Shown piece by piece: positions 9,682 through 18,567 of a stretch of 64,000 nucleotides of DNA (the stretch's first letter is position 1; every line of letters begins with the position of its first letter). The DNA is taken from NCBI GenBank assembly GCA_029863175.1, contig JAOTVX010000014.1, positions 1 through 64,000 of the forward strand. The letters are read 5' to 3'. This DNA is from Betaproteobacteria bacterium (GTDB lineage Bacteria; Pseudomonadota; Gammaproteobacteria; Burkholderiales; SG8-41). The notes under the pieces are model-generated. The model did no database searches, had not been told where the DNA came from, and saw only the letters and a program-made list of their open reading frames with translations. The position numbers and the translations under genes were made by a program.

Positions 9682-10641
9682 TCACAGCCCCATTTCGCGG
9701 ATCAGCTTGCGCCACGCGGCGATTTCGGAGCGAACGAATGCGTTGAACTCAGGGGGTGGATTACCCACTGGGCGGGCACCTTGCGCGTTGAGCCATTTCA
9801 CGATCTCGGGGTTTTTGAGGGCCTCGACCGCTGCCTGATACACCTTGTCGAGAATCGGCTGCGGCACCCCGGCTGGAGCGAACAATCCGGCCCAGTACGA
9901 CTTGTCGAAGCCGGGCAACCCTGACTCGTTTAGGGTCGGCAGTTTCGGCAACGCCGGCGACCGTTCTTTCGACGTCACCCCAAGCGCGCGCATCCTTCCG
10001 GACTTAATGAAGGGTAATGCCGGGGTGACCGCTGGCAGCATCACCTGCACTTCGCCGCTTATAAGGGCAATCTGGCCGGGACCGCCTCCTTTGTACGGAA
10101 CATGCAACAATTTAATGTTCGCCTTGTACGCAAAGAGTTCGGTGCTAAGGTGTATGTTGCTGCCCCGCCCGCCGGAACTGAAAAGAATATCGCCGGGATT
10201 CTTGCGGGCCAGTGCGCGAAATTGCCTGAAGTTCTCCACGGGCATCGAGGGATGCACCACCAGAACGTGCGGGACTGACGCCATAATCGTAATCGGCGTG
10301 AAGTCCTTCAGCGCGTTGTAAGGAAGTTTCTTGCCGTAAATGGTCGGCGTGAAGGTGTAACTCGGGGAGGTAAGCATCAAGGTGTAGCCATCCGGTGGCG
10401 TGCGCGCCGCGACCCCCGCACCGAGCGTGCCGCCCGCGCCGCCCCGATTGTCAACGATGATGTTGGTACCTAGAGCCTGCTCGAGCTTGTTCGAAAGGGC
10501 GCGCGCCAACACATCGGTAGCGCCTCCCGCGGAAAATGGGACGATGAGCCGCACCGGCTTTTCCGGATAGGCGGCGGCGGCTGATGGCGCGAACAGCGCG
10601 ACGACGATGGCAAACAACGAAGCACAAGCAATGCGGAACAT
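9682..10641 (-). CDS. Bug/TctC-family periplasmic solute receptor
   Basis: 319 residues with a clear Sec signal peptide (MFRIACASLFAIVVALFAPS, cut after AAA). YPEKPVRLIVPFSAGGATD is the family's first ligand loop, followed by VDNRGGAGGTLGAG, LPYNALKDFTPI, SSGGRGSNIHLSTELFA and VPYKGGGPGQIALISGEV. A strong GAGGAGGG ribosome site precedes ATG 10641. Such receptors bind organic acids, usually for a TctAB transporter; no TctA or TctB gene lies in this window, as is usual for orphan Bug proteins. The ligand cannot be read from sequence. Confidence 0.93.
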   Translation of the reverse strand: MFRIACASLFAIVVALFAPSAAAAYPEKPVRLIVPFSAGGATDVLARALSNKLEQALGTNIIVDNRGGAGGTLGAGVAARTPPDGYTLMLTSPSYTFTPTIYGKKLPYNALKDFTPITIMASVPHVLVVHPSMPVENFRQFRALARKNPGDILFSSGGRGSNIHLSTELFAYKANIKLLHVPYKGGGPGQIALISGEVQVMLPAVTPALPFIKSGRMRALGVTSKERSPALPKLPTLNESGLPGFDKSYWAGLFAPAGVPQPILDKVYQAAVEALKNPEIVKWLNAQGARPVGNPPPEFNAFVRSEIAAWRKLIREMGL

Positions 10642-10981
10642 GAATCCCTCCTCTATCTTGGTTTGCCAGGTGTCCCGTGGCTTAGTACGGGTATGCTGGC
10701 GTCACGTCGTTCCAGAATCTGAACGCCGAGCGCCAGAATAGCGCCTTTTCACCGGTGTTGGAAAGCGTGCGGGAAAGCTGTGGGATGAGCTCCTGGGGTC
10801 AGATAGGGGGTCAACCCCCCATTTCCGAGAAGTGTCGTGCAGTCTAGATCGAGTTGCGTGACCCCTGACTGAGAAGCTTAGGGATCGGACCTGTTTCCCC
10901 GCAGGGACGAAGCAGGGCAAAATAGCGAGCGTCGCGCGGCCGCCCTCCGGGGGCCGGAACGCGACTCGCAAGGGGGAAACC
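10642..10981. other. Spacer with possible C-terminal gene relic and repeat copy
   Basis: On the minus strand, 10682-10792 reads LSNTGEKALFWRSAFRFW and ends DVTPAYPY before a stop, which looks like the tail of a real protein I cannot name. It opens right after a GGGGTCAGATAGGGGGTC repeat. CCATTTCCGAGAAGTGT here matches a copy at 29298 (CCATTTCCGAGTAGTGT). No intact gene. Confidence 0.35.
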
Positions 10982-11965
10982 ATGCAAGGCAAGATTGGGC
11001 TCGAAGAGCATTTCGCGACTCCGGAAACCGTGAATGATTCGGCCGGCTATCTTCCCGACAACTGCTGGACCGAGCTCAGCGCGCGCCTGCTCGACATCCA
11101 CGAGAAGCGGCTGCATCTCATGGATCAGCATGGAATTGAAATGATGCTGCTCTCGCTAAACGCGCCAACCATTCAGGCGATTCCAGACGTAGCGCGCGCG
11201 AATGAGACCGCGCAGCGCGCAAACGACTTTCTCGCCGAGCAGGTCGGCAAGCGTCCGACTCGCTTCCAGGCGCTCGCCGCGCTTCCGATGCAGGATCCCG
11301 ACCTGGCGATTCGCGAGCTGGAACGATGCGTCACGACGCTCGGCTTCAAGGGCGCACTCGTGAACGGCTTCTCGCAGGTTCGCGAAGCGAACACCGCCGT
11401 CTACCTCGACCTCCCGCAATATCTCCCGTTCTGGGAAGCGGTCGACCGACTCGCGGTTCCCTTCTATCTCCATCCGCGAAATCCGCTGCCGAGCATGGCG
11501 CAGATCTACGAGGGCCATCCCTGGCTGCTCGGTCCGACATGGGCGTTCGGGCAGGAGACCGCTGTTCACGCGCTGCGCCTGATGTGCTCAGGGCTCTTCG
11601 ACAAGTATCCGCGAATTCAGATCATCCTCGGCCACATGGGTGAGGGGCTTCCGTACAGCATGTGGCGCATCGACAACCGGAATGCCTGGACGAAGGCAAC
11701 GCCGCGATATCCGGCCAAGAAGAAAATCGCGGAGTACTTCTCGCAGAACTTCTATATTACGACGTCGGGCAACTTCCGCACTCAGACCCTGATCGACGCG
11801 ATACTCGAGATCGGTGTCGAGCGCATTCTCTTTTCGACAGACTGGCCGTTCGAGAATATCGATCACGCCGCGGACTGGTTTGACGTCGCCAGCATCAGCG
11901 AGAACGATCGCCAGAAAATCGGGCGCGAGAATACGATCCGCCTGTTCAATCTGAATCTCGCTTAG
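10982..11965 (+). CDS. Gamma-resorcylate (2,6-dihydroxybenzoate) decarboxylase
   Basis: 327 residues, the exact length of characterised gamma-resorcylate decarboxylases (amidohydrolase family 2). The enzyme reversibly and non-oxidatively converts 2,6-dihydroxybenzoate to resorcinol plus CO2 with one divalent metal. The match runs end to end: MQGKIGLEEHFATPET with metal-binding Glu8 and His10, GALVNGFSQV, PFYLHPRNPLP, GPTWAFGQETAVHALRLM, IILGHMGEGLPY with its ligand His, and ILFSTDWPFENIDHA with the catalytic Asp. A related 2,3-dihydroxybenzoate or salicylate decarboxylase is possible but fits less well. No resorcinol hydroxylase is adjacent. The Bug receptor upstream is divergently oriented and could import the acid. 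Confidence 0.87.
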   Translation: MQGKIGLEEHFATPETVNDSAGYLPDNCWTELSARLLDIHEKRLHLMDQHGIEMMLLSLNAPTIQAIPDVARANETAQRANDFLAEQVGKRPTRFQALAALPMQDPDLAIRELERCVTTLGFKGALVNGFSQVREANTAVYLDLPQYLPFWEAVDRLAVPFYLHPRNPLPSMAQIYEGHPWLLGPTWAFGQETAVHALRLMCSGLFDKYPRIQIILGHMGEGLPYSMWRIDNRNAWTKATPRYPAKKKIAEYFSQNFYITTSGNFRTQTLIDAILEIGVERILFSTDWPFENIDHAADWFDVASISENDRQKIGRENTIRLFNLNLA

Positions 11966-12054
11966 AGAACAAATCGAGCTTGGGACCTTTTACCGTCATC
12001 GTTGTGTAATGATCGCATCGCCGACTGCGGGGATTCTTTGTCGAAGGAGGATTC

Positions 12055-12507
12055 ATGATTACTTTCAATGTCAATGGGAAGGCGGTATCGGTAAATGCCG
12101 AACCGGAAACACCGCTCCTCTGGGCCATCCGCGAACATCTGAGGCTTACCGGAACTAAATACGGTTGCGGCGCGGCGCTTTGCGGAGCGTGTACCGTGCA
12201 CGTCAATGGAAAGGCCGTCAAATCTTGCGTGACTGCGCTATCCAGTATCGAAGGCGCATCGGTGACGACGATTGAGGGTTTGTCCAGCGATTCGAGGCAT
12301 CCGTTGCAAAAGGCCTGGATAGCCGAGCAGACACCGCAATGCGGCTACTGCCAGTCGGGCCAGATCATGAAGGCCGCGGAGCTTTTAAAGAAAAATCCGA
12401 ACCCCTCGCGCGACCAGATCGTCAAGCACATGGATGGGAACATTTGTCGCTGCGGCACCTATACCCGGATCATCGCCGCGATACAGCGTGCGTCGAAGGA
12501 GGGCTAA
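12055..12507 (+). CDS. [2Fe-2S] subunit of IorAB-type molybdenum hydroxylase
   Basis: A 150-residue electron-transfer subunit. The N-terminal plant-ferredoxin-type cluster is CGAALCGACTVH with a further Cys in KSCVTAL. The C-terminal four-helix cluster is QCGYCQSGQIM and NICRCGTYTRI. ATG 12055 follows GGAGGA. The Mo-binding partner starts three bases after its stop and uses a ribosome site inside this gene. With no FAD subunit nearby, electrons probably pass to a cytochrome, as in isoquinoline 1-oxidoreductase and related aldehyde or N-heterocycle hydroxylases. Confidence 0.93.
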   Translation: MITFNVNGKAVSVNAEPETPLLWAIREHLRLTGTKYGCGAALCGACTVHVNGKAVKSCVTALSSIEGASVTTIEGLSSDSRHPLQKAWIAEQTPQCGYCQSGQIMKAAELLKKNPNPSRDQIVKHMDGNICRCGTYTRIIAAIQRASKEG

Positions 12508-12510
12508 GCC

Positions 12511-14697
12511 ATGAACGACATAAAAGAAAACGGATTGAAGATTACCCGTCGCCAATTCCTCGGAAGCGCCGCCTGGCTTACCTTCGCGGTCGCTTTCGCC
12601 CCGAAAGGATTGCTGTTGATGTCGGAGGCCCAAGCCAAGGCCGCCAACTATGGGGTCGGCGCCTGGGTGCGCATTTCGCCGGATAACATGATCACGATTC
12701 TTACGCCTGGCGCGGAGATGGGGCAGGGCTCGATGACCGGCGTGCCGATTGCGCTCGCCGAAGAGTTGGATGCCGACTGGGGCAACGTGAGGCTCGAATG
12801 GGCGCCGGCCGACCCCAGGAAATACGGCTATGCGCGCAAAAGGGGCAAGTCATTGTCGTACAGCATGGCCATCGTCGGCAGCCGGGCTGTGATGATGTAC
12901 TACAAGGATATGCGGCGGGCCGGCGGGCAGGTCCGCAAGGTCTTGCTGCAGGCGGCGGCGAAAAAGTGGGGCGTCGACCCGGCCGAACTCAGCACCGAAC
13001 CCAGTGTAGTCGTGCACGGCCCTTCGGGACGGCGGATGAGTTATGGCGAGGTGGCGACATTCGCCCAAGTGCCGGACACCATGCCGGAGATTTCCGAGTC
13101 CGAGTTCAAAGACAAGAGCCAGTTCCGCCTGATCGGCAAGCCGGTCGCCCGCCGCGACATACCGGACAAAGTTAACGGGTCAGCCAAATTCTCGATCGAC
13201 GTGCAGCTTCCCGGCATGGTCTACGCCAGCACGGTGCACGCACCGGTGCAGCTTGCTGAACCGAAGAGCTGGAACGACGCCAATGTTCGCGCGATGAAGG
13301 GTGTGATCGACATCGTCAAACTCGAGCGGGGCGTTGCGGTGGTCGCCGATACCTTTGAGCGCGTGCTTGCGGCACGCAAAGCCCTCGAGGTTGTGTGGGC
13401 CGGGGGGGCGGTTGCGGAAGGCTACGATTCCGAAAAAACATTGGATGCGACTTATCCAAAGATCGCCTACGACAAAGCCGCGAAACGTAAAACCGTCCGT
13501 GAGAAGGGCGACGTCGATGCCGCTTTTGCGAGCACGGCCAAAGTCTATCAGGCCGATTTCCGCAGCGACTACGGCTATCACGCCCAGATGGAACCTTTGA
13601 ACGGTGTCGCCCGCTTCAATGCGGCCGGCGACGAAGTGGAGGTCTGGGAAGGCACCCAGGCGCCAGGCCGGTCACGCGCGATGATCGCCGAGGCGCTGGG
13701 ATTCAATCCCGGCCAGGTAACGCACCACCAGCAGTACATGGGCGGCGGATTCGGCCGGCGCTCGATCACCGATTACACCGTCGAGGCGGCGCTGATCGCG
13801 CGTGCCATCAAGCGGCCGGTGAAAATGATCTGGACCCGCGAAGAAGACATCGCCTACGGCATGTTCCGCCCGCAGTCCTACCAATGTGTCGAAGCGGCGC
13901 TGGACAAAGGCGGCAAGGTTTCAGGTTGGCGTCACTGCGTGGTCGGCGACGGCGGGAACCTGATTTATTCAGGAATTAGAATCGACCGCTATTACGGGAT
14001 TCCCAACCAGCACGTCGAGCAGCGCGGCACGTCGCACGGTATTCGTCTGAAGCACTGGCGGGCGGTGGCCCATCCTTTCAACCTCTTTGCGATCGAAGGG
14101 CTCGTCGACGAGATGGCGGCGAAGGAAGGTCTCGACCCGTTCGAGTTTCGTCGCCAGCGCATGGCGATGCCGTCCAAGGCAATGCGCGTGTTCGACGCGG
14201 TCGAGAAGCTGTCCGACTGGAATACCAAGCGGCCCGAAGGCCGGGCGCTTGGGTTGGCGGTTACCGAGCGGTCCGGTTCGCTCGGCGCGGGCGTGGTGGA
14301 AATCTCGCTCGATCGCCAGTCCGGCAAGATCCGCGTGCATCGGGTGTGGGTCGCGATCGACGGCGGCACCGTCGTCCAGCCGGAGATGGCGCGACGCAAC
14401 GTCGAGAGCGGCGTCATTTACGGACTTTCGAGCGTGTTGAAGGAACGCGCCACCATGAAGGGCGGCAAGGTTGTCCAGTCAAACTTCCACGATTACGAGG
14501 TTTTGCGGATGTCGGAAGCGCCGGAAGAAATCCACGTGGAGTTCATGGACCGCGACACCAAGCCAACGGGCCTGGGCGAAATCGGTAATCCGTTCATCGC
14601 CGCGGCGGTCGCCAACGCGTTCTACGCGCTCACCGGCAAACGGCTATACCACATGCCGTTTACCCCGGCGCGTGTGTTGGAGGTGCTTAAGGCCTGA
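12511..14697 (+). CDS. Molybdopterin-binding subunit of IorAB-type hydroxylase
   Basis: 728 residues. The N-terminus has a twin-arginine-like signal (ITRRQFLGSAAWLTFAVAFA), so the folded dimer is probably exported or membrane-anchored. It belongs to the xanthine-dehydrogenase/IorB superfamily with GAEMGQGSMTGVPIALAEEL (Mo-pterin loop), YMGGGFGRRSITDY, and GLGEIGNPFI holding the catalytic Glu. Likely substrates are aldehydes or N-heteroaromatics; sequence alone does not decide. It is translationally coupled to the Fe-S gene upstream and overlaps the next gene by one base, so the three form an operon. It may have been recruited for aromatic acid breakdown given the neighbouring decarboxylase. 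Confidence 0.92.
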   Translation: MNDIKENGLKITRRQFLGSAAWLTFAVAFAPKGLLLMSEAQAKAANYGVGAWVRISPDNMITILTPGAEMGQGSMTGVPIALAEELDADWGNVRLEWAPADPRKYGYARKRGKSLSYSMAIVGSRAVMMYYKDMRRAGGQVRKVLLQAAAKKWGVDPAELSTEPSVVVHGPSGRRMSYGEVATFAQVPDTMPEISESEFKDKSQFRLIGKPVARRDIPDKVNGSAKFSIDVQLPGMVYASTVHAPVQLAEPKSWNDANVRAMKGVIDIVKLERGVAVVADTFERVLAARKALEVVWAGGAVAEGYDSEKTLDATYPKIAYDKAAKRKTVREKGDVDAAFASTAKVYQADFRSDYGYHAQMEPLNGVARFNAAGDEVEVWEGTQAPGRSRAMIAEALGFNPGQVTHHQQYMGGGFGRRSITDYTVEAALIARAIKRPVKMIWTREEDIAYGMFRPQSYQCVEAALDKGGKVSGWRHCVVGDGGNLIYSGIRIDRYYGIPNQHVEQRGTSHGIRLKHWRAVAHPFNLFAIEGLVDEMAAKEGLDPFEFRRQRMAMPSKAMRVFDAVEKLSDWNTKRPEGRALGLAVTERSGSLGAGVVEISLDRQSGKIRVHRVWVAIDGGTVVQPEMARRNVESGVIYGLSSVLKERATMKGGKVVQSNFHDYEVLRMSEAPEEIHVEFMDRDTKPTGLGEIGNPFIAAAVANAFYALTGKRLYHMPFTPARVLEVLKA

Positions 14698-15884
14698 TGG
14701 ATTTTTCACTCAACGAGGAGCAGCGCGGCTGGCAAATGGAAGCGCGGCGGTTTGCGGAAGAGGAGATACGGCCGATCTCCTTGCAGCGCGATCTCATCAC
14801 CGATCCACGCGCGACGATCGACTGGGACATCATCAGGAAGGGGTCCAGGCTCGGCTTTCGCACCGCGGCCGTGCCGCGGGAGTGGGGCGGGCACGGGATC
14901 GATTTCGTGACGCAGGCCGTGGTCATCGCGGAGCTCGCGCGCGGCGACAGCGCGATCGCCAAGACCTTCAGCCAGTGCTGGAAGTGGTGCCATTTGATCG
15001 CGGACCGCTGCACGCCGGAACAGCTTGACCGTTTCCTGAAGCCGTTCCTGGCGGACGACGCGTTTCTCCTGGGTGGGGGCATCACCGAACCCAACGCGGG
15101 TTCCGACAACCGCCTGCCGCCCGCGGACGAACCCAGGTCCGGGCTGCGATTGCGGGCGGAGCGCCATGGCGACGAGTGGATCCTCAATGGCGAGAAATGT
15201 TTCATCGCCAACGCCAACGTCGGAAAACTCTTCTTCGCTTATACGCGCACCGACCCCGACGCCGCGGTCGGTGTCGGCACCAGCATCTTCGCGGTGCCCA
15301 TCGACACCCCGGGCGTGCGGGTGGGCAAGGTGTTCGACAAGAGCGGCTGGCGTTTCTACCAGAACGCGGAGCTCATCTTCGAGAACGCGCGCGTGCCCAA
15401 CGCCAATCTTCTGGGGGAAGTCAACGGCGGCCTCAAGGCGCGCGGCGGCAAGAATGCAAGATTCGGAGAACTCGAGTACGCCGCCAACGCCGTAGGCGTG
15501 TGCGACGCCGCGCTTGAGATGGGGACTCAGTGCGCCCGGACCAGGCGGCGCGGCGGCCGGCCGCTCGCCGGGCAGCAACTGATTCAGCTCAAGCTCTCTG
15601 AAATGCACATGTACACGGAGGCGCTGCGTTCCTTCGTTATGCGGCTCGCGGCGGAGAGCGACGCCGACCTGGCGCAACATGCGCCGCACGGCCATTTCCT
15701 GATGAACTTCGCCAGCGACGCCATTCAGCGCGTGTGCTACGCCAACCTCGCGATACACGCGTATGCCGGCGGCGCGGCTATGCACGCCGGGGCTGACAAG
15801 CTCGTTCGCGACGCCATCATCTGGACGCACATCGCGGGCGACTCGGTGCAGCGGATGAAATCCGTCCAGGGACTGCTAAAGTAA
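14697..15884 (+). CDS. Acyl-CoA dehydrogenase family protein
   Basis: 395 residues; an FAD flavoprotein that oxidises an acyl-CoA at the alpha-beta bond. MDFSLNEEQRGWQMEARRFA is the family N-terminus. GGGITEPNAGSDNRLP is the flavin/substrate loop. HGDEWILNGEKCFIANANVG is the central beta domain and NAVGVCDAALEMGTQCARTR begins the C-terminal helices. After GSDNR a Pro/Arg insertion (LPPADEPRSGL) is longer than usual. The ATG shares one base with the TGA of the hydroxylase gene, so translation is coupled. Confidence 0.9.
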   Translation: MDFSLNEEQRGWQMEARRFAEEEIRPISLQRDLITDPRATIDWDIIRKGSRLGFRTAAVPREWGGHGIDFVTQAVVIAELARGDSAIAKTFSQCWKWCHLIADRCTPEQLDRFLKPFLADDAFLLGGGITEPNAGSDNRLPPADEPRSGLRLRAERHGDEWILNGEKCFIANANVGKLFFAYTRTDPDAAVGVGTSIFAVPIDTPGVRVGKVFDKSGWRFYQNAELIFENARVPNANLLGEVNGGLKARGGKNARFGELEYAANAVGVCDAALEMGTQCARTRRRGGRPLAGQQLIQLKLSEMHMYTEALRSFVMRLAAESDADLAQHAPHGHFLMNFASDAIQRVCYANLAIHAYAGGAAMHAGADKLVRDAIIWTHIAGDSVQRMKSVQGLLK

Positions 15885-15947
15885 TAGGTATCTCAGGAAT
15901 CGAAATAACTTATTGACCGCGGATAAACGCGGACAGAAAACCCGCGC

Positions 15948-16982
15948 ATGGTGAATGCAAGCTTTCTGACCGGCGGCGATGTTGCTCCCATCCGCAAGAC
16001 CGGCCGGGGAATGTTCGGAGACATCGCTTTGCTATTCCAGCGAGCGGATTTTTCTTTCTTCAATCTGGAGCTCCCGTTATCCAATCGGGGCGAGGCGGTG
16101 CGTGGAAAAGCGATATGTCATCGCGGCATGCCGGTGAACATCGACGGCATCGCCGAAGTCGGCGTGTCATGCGTAAACCTTGCAAATAATCACCTGCTCG
16201 ACTATGGCGTCGATGCGATGTTCGACACCATCGATCTGGTCGACCGACAAGCGATCGGTCATTTCGGCGCCGGCCGAAATCTCGATGAGGCGCGGAAAGG
16301 CTACATCGTCGAGAAAAACGGGCTGCGGATCGGTTTCCTCGGCTATACCACCACGTTGCCGACGGGCTTTGCGGCCACTTCCGACCGCCCGGGTGTCAAT
16401 CCGCTCCAGGTCTATACGGCTTATCAACCAAAGGGCAGCCTGCTCGAATATCCGGGAACTGCGCCCCATATTGTCAGCTGGACTGATCCCGTTCACCTGC
16501 AAGGATTGCGGAACGATGTTGAAACCTTCAGAAAGCAGGTGAACGTCCTGTTCATCTATGTGCATTGGGGTACCAGCATGTCGCCTCACGTTCACGACTT
16601 CCAGCGTGAGATCGGAAAAGCGGCGATCGACGCCGGCGCCCACGCAGTGTTTGGCGGGCACCAGCATGTCATATCAGCGATCGAGTTCTATCGTGGTTGT
16701 CCCCTCGTGTATGGCTCTGGGAATCTGCTGTTTGACACGTGGACTTCGTTCTTTACCGACGAAACGCTGAAGACGTTTCTGTTTGGCGCGACCATCGGAT
16801 CAGACGGATTGAGGGATTGCTATTTGTTGCCGGCGAAGACCGGGGTCGACGCGCCTCCCCGACTGCTTTCCGGCCGCGACCCGCTGTGGCAGGCGATTTA
16901 TGAGGACCTGCAAAGGCACGGTCGCGCTTTCGGAACACAGCTCACGGCGCGCGAAGACGCGATCGAAGTGCGCCGTAACTAG
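15948..16982 (+). CDS. CapA-family metallophosphoesterase-like protein
   Basis: 344 residues. The fold is that of poly-gamma-glutamate synthesis protein CapA: SFLTGGDVAPIR (first metal Asp), FFNLELPLSNRG (Asn/Glu), NLANNHLLDYGVDAMFDTI, GFLGYTTT, FIYVHWGTSM (His) and AVFGGHQHVISAIEFYRG (GHxH). It lacks an export signal, unlike capsule CapA proteins, so a cytosolic role is likely. Many such proteins sit in catabolic operons with no link to capsule. There is no clear ribosome site at ATG 15948; the upstream spacer carries CGCGGATAAACGCGG, a dispersed repeat. It follows the dehydrogenase by 63 bases and may belong to the same transcript. Confidence 0.85.
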   Translation: MVNASFLTGGDVAPIRKTGRGMFGDIALLFQRADFSFFNLELPLSNRGEAVRGKAICHRGMPVNIDGIAEVGVSCVNLANNHLLDYGVDAMFDTIDLVDRQAIGHFGAGRNLDEARKGYIVEKNGLRIGFLGYTTTLPTGFAATSDRPGVNPLQVYTAYQPKGSLLEYPGTAPHIVSWTDPVHLQGLRNDVETFRKQVNVLFIYVHWGTSMSPHVHDFQREIGKAAIDAGAHAVFGGHQHVISAIEFYRGCPLVYGSGNLLFDTWTSFFTDETLKTFLFGATIGSDGLRDCYLLPAKTGVDAPPRLLSGRDPLWQAIYEDLQRHGRAFGTQLTAREDAIEVRRN

Positions 16983-17029
16983 ATTTCCGGAAACGACTCG
17001 ACGTAAACAGGGCCTGTCCCCAATTGTTT

Positions 17030-18358
17030 CTATTCACCCGCAGGGTCAGCAGGGTCCGCGACGAGGTCCCTGGCGCTCAGATGCTCGACCGAGGCGCCCG
17101 CGGCCGCTTCGAGCCGGGCAAGCGCCCGCTCGACCTGCCGTGGCACCGGCAGCTCGGCACCCGAGAAGTAGCCCTTCTCGCCCGCCGCGCGCACGACGTC
17201 GAGCAGGTGTCTCACCGAGATCGTCGATACGTCGCGCGCCGGCGAATACGCCGGAGGATCGCCGGCGTTGACGCTGACGAGGGCGTTACGCTCCAGGGTG
17301 TCGAGCACGTTCTGCACCGCGTTCAACGGCGTGTTGAGCAGGCGCGAGAGCTCCACTGCGGCGAGCGGCGGCTTGCCGTAAACGAAACGGCCGGCGATCA
17401 GGCTCATCGTCCCCAGCGCGAGGCGCTCCCGCATCCGGTTGCTCAATTGCGGCTCCCCGCCGAGGGCGACCAGGTATTCAGGGTGCTCGTAGTAGAACGC
17501 GACGCTCGCGCCGAAGAGCAGAATCAGCCAGCTCAGATAGAGCCAGATCATGAAGAGAATCAGGATCGCAAGGCTCGAATAGATGGCGGTGTACTTGCCC
17601 GATAACGCGACGAACTCGGCAAAGGCCCAGCCGGCCGTCTGCCACAGGATGCCGCCGACGAAGCCGCCCACCAGGGCCGGTCCCAGACGGACTTTGGCGT
17701 TGGGGATGAAGATGTAGGCAAACGTGAACGCTCCGATCACCAGCACATAGGGCACGAGCCGTCCCGCCGCGTAAACCACCTGGCCGAACGGCTCGATCGC
17801 CACCACGCCGCGCACCACCTCGGCGCTCATCACGCTCGCGGTGATGCCCAAGGCCGCGAACACCAGGATCGGCCCCACCAGGAGCATGGTGAGATAGCGG
17901 CTGAAGCGCTCCCCGAAGCGCCGCGGCTGCGCGATGTGCCAGATGAAATTGAACGCCTCCTCGATCTTCTGCACGAGCGATACCGCCGTGTAGATCAGAA
18001 GCGCGAGACCAACCGAACCCAGCACACCGACGTTCATGTTCGCGATGAACTGTATGATGCGCTCGGTGATCTCCACCCCCTTCTCGCCGAGCGGCTCGAG
18101 AAACGTCAGCAGCAGCGGCTCAATCTGGTTGTAGACGCCGAAGCCCTTGAGAACTGAGAAGCTCAGAGCGAGCAGCGGCACGATCGACAGGAGCGTCGTG
18201 TAGACCAGGCTCATCGCCCGCAGCGTGAGTTGACCCTCGCTCAGATCGCGCACGAGCACCACCAACATGCGGACCACGCGCATCAGCCACGCCTTCGAAG
18301 CCGGCATCGACTCATTGGAGCGCCATACCGCGTCCGTGATTCTTGTTCCAAGCGCCAT
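17030..18358 (-). CDS. YihY/BrkB-family inner-membrane protein
   Basis: 442 residues from ATG 18358 (MALGTRITD); the frame extends 43 codons upstream through repeat-like DNA with no family similarity. Six membrane spans are visible, among them YTTLLSIVPLLALSFSVLKG and ILILFMIWLYLSWLILLFGA, with the family motifs SLVYTTLLSIVPLLA and FGASVAFYYEHPEY. The C-terminal ~130 residues are soluble and helical and resemble a winged-helix segment. Once called RNase BN, the family is now regarded as membrane proteins of unknown function. Its C-terminus overlaps a dispersed GGGCCTGTCCCC repeat just downstream. Confidence 0.88.
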   Translation of the reverse strand: MALGTRITDAVWRSNESMPASKAWLMRVVRMLVVLVRDLSEGQLTLRAMSLVYTTLLSIVPLLALSFSVLKGFGVYNQIEPLLLTFLEPLGEKGVEITERIIQFIANMNVGVLGSVGLALLIYTAVSLVQKIEEAFNFIWHIAQPRRFGERFSRYLTMLLVGPILVFAALGITASVMSAEVVRGVVAIEPFGQVVYAAGRLVPYVLVIGAFTFAYIFIPNAKVRLGPALVGGFVGGILWQTAGWAFAEFVALSGKYTAIYSSLAILILFMIWLYLSWLILLFGASVAFYYEHPEYLVALGGEPQLSNRMRERLALGTMSLIAGRFVYGKPPLAAVELSRLLNTPLNAVQNVLDTLERNALVSVNAGDPPAYSPARDVSTISVRHLLDVVRAAGEKGYFSGAELPVPRQVERALARLEAAAGASVEHLSARDLVADPADPAGE

Positions 18359-18507
18359 CGTTTCCGCCACTAAGAAAGTGCAGACGCTGATTGAACCACG
18401 TTTTTGAAGTTCGGGTAACGGAAGTGGGGTTTGCCCCCTCACCCTCGTTCCCCGCGGTTGCCCGGGCCGGGAACGCGGGTACACCAACGAGAAAGGGGCC
18501 GAGAAAA

Positions 18508-18562
18508 GGGGCCAGGCTCGAATCTTCGCGATTTTCCGCTAGCGAATGGCGAGTCTGACCCC
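18508..18562. repeat. Palindrome of the GGGGCCAGGCTCGAAT family
   Basis: GGGGCCAGGCTCGAATCTTC and GCGAATGGCGAGTCTGACCCC form a hairpin with several mismatches. It sits between the convergent end of the flavoprotein gene and the YihY gene region. Related copies are at 41497, 51253, 52021, 54961-55027 and 55551-55590. Confidence 0.6.
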
Positions 18563-18567
18563 TGAAG

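Noticed and set aside
14706..15830. 374-codon minus frame opposite the acyl-CoA dehydrogenase
   Set aside because: Antisense shadow; the sense frame has complete family motifs and operon overlap.
15948..16982. Capsule synthesis locus from the CapA-like gene
   Set aside because: No CapB, CapC or export genes and no signal peptide; CapA-like proteins are common outside capsule loci.
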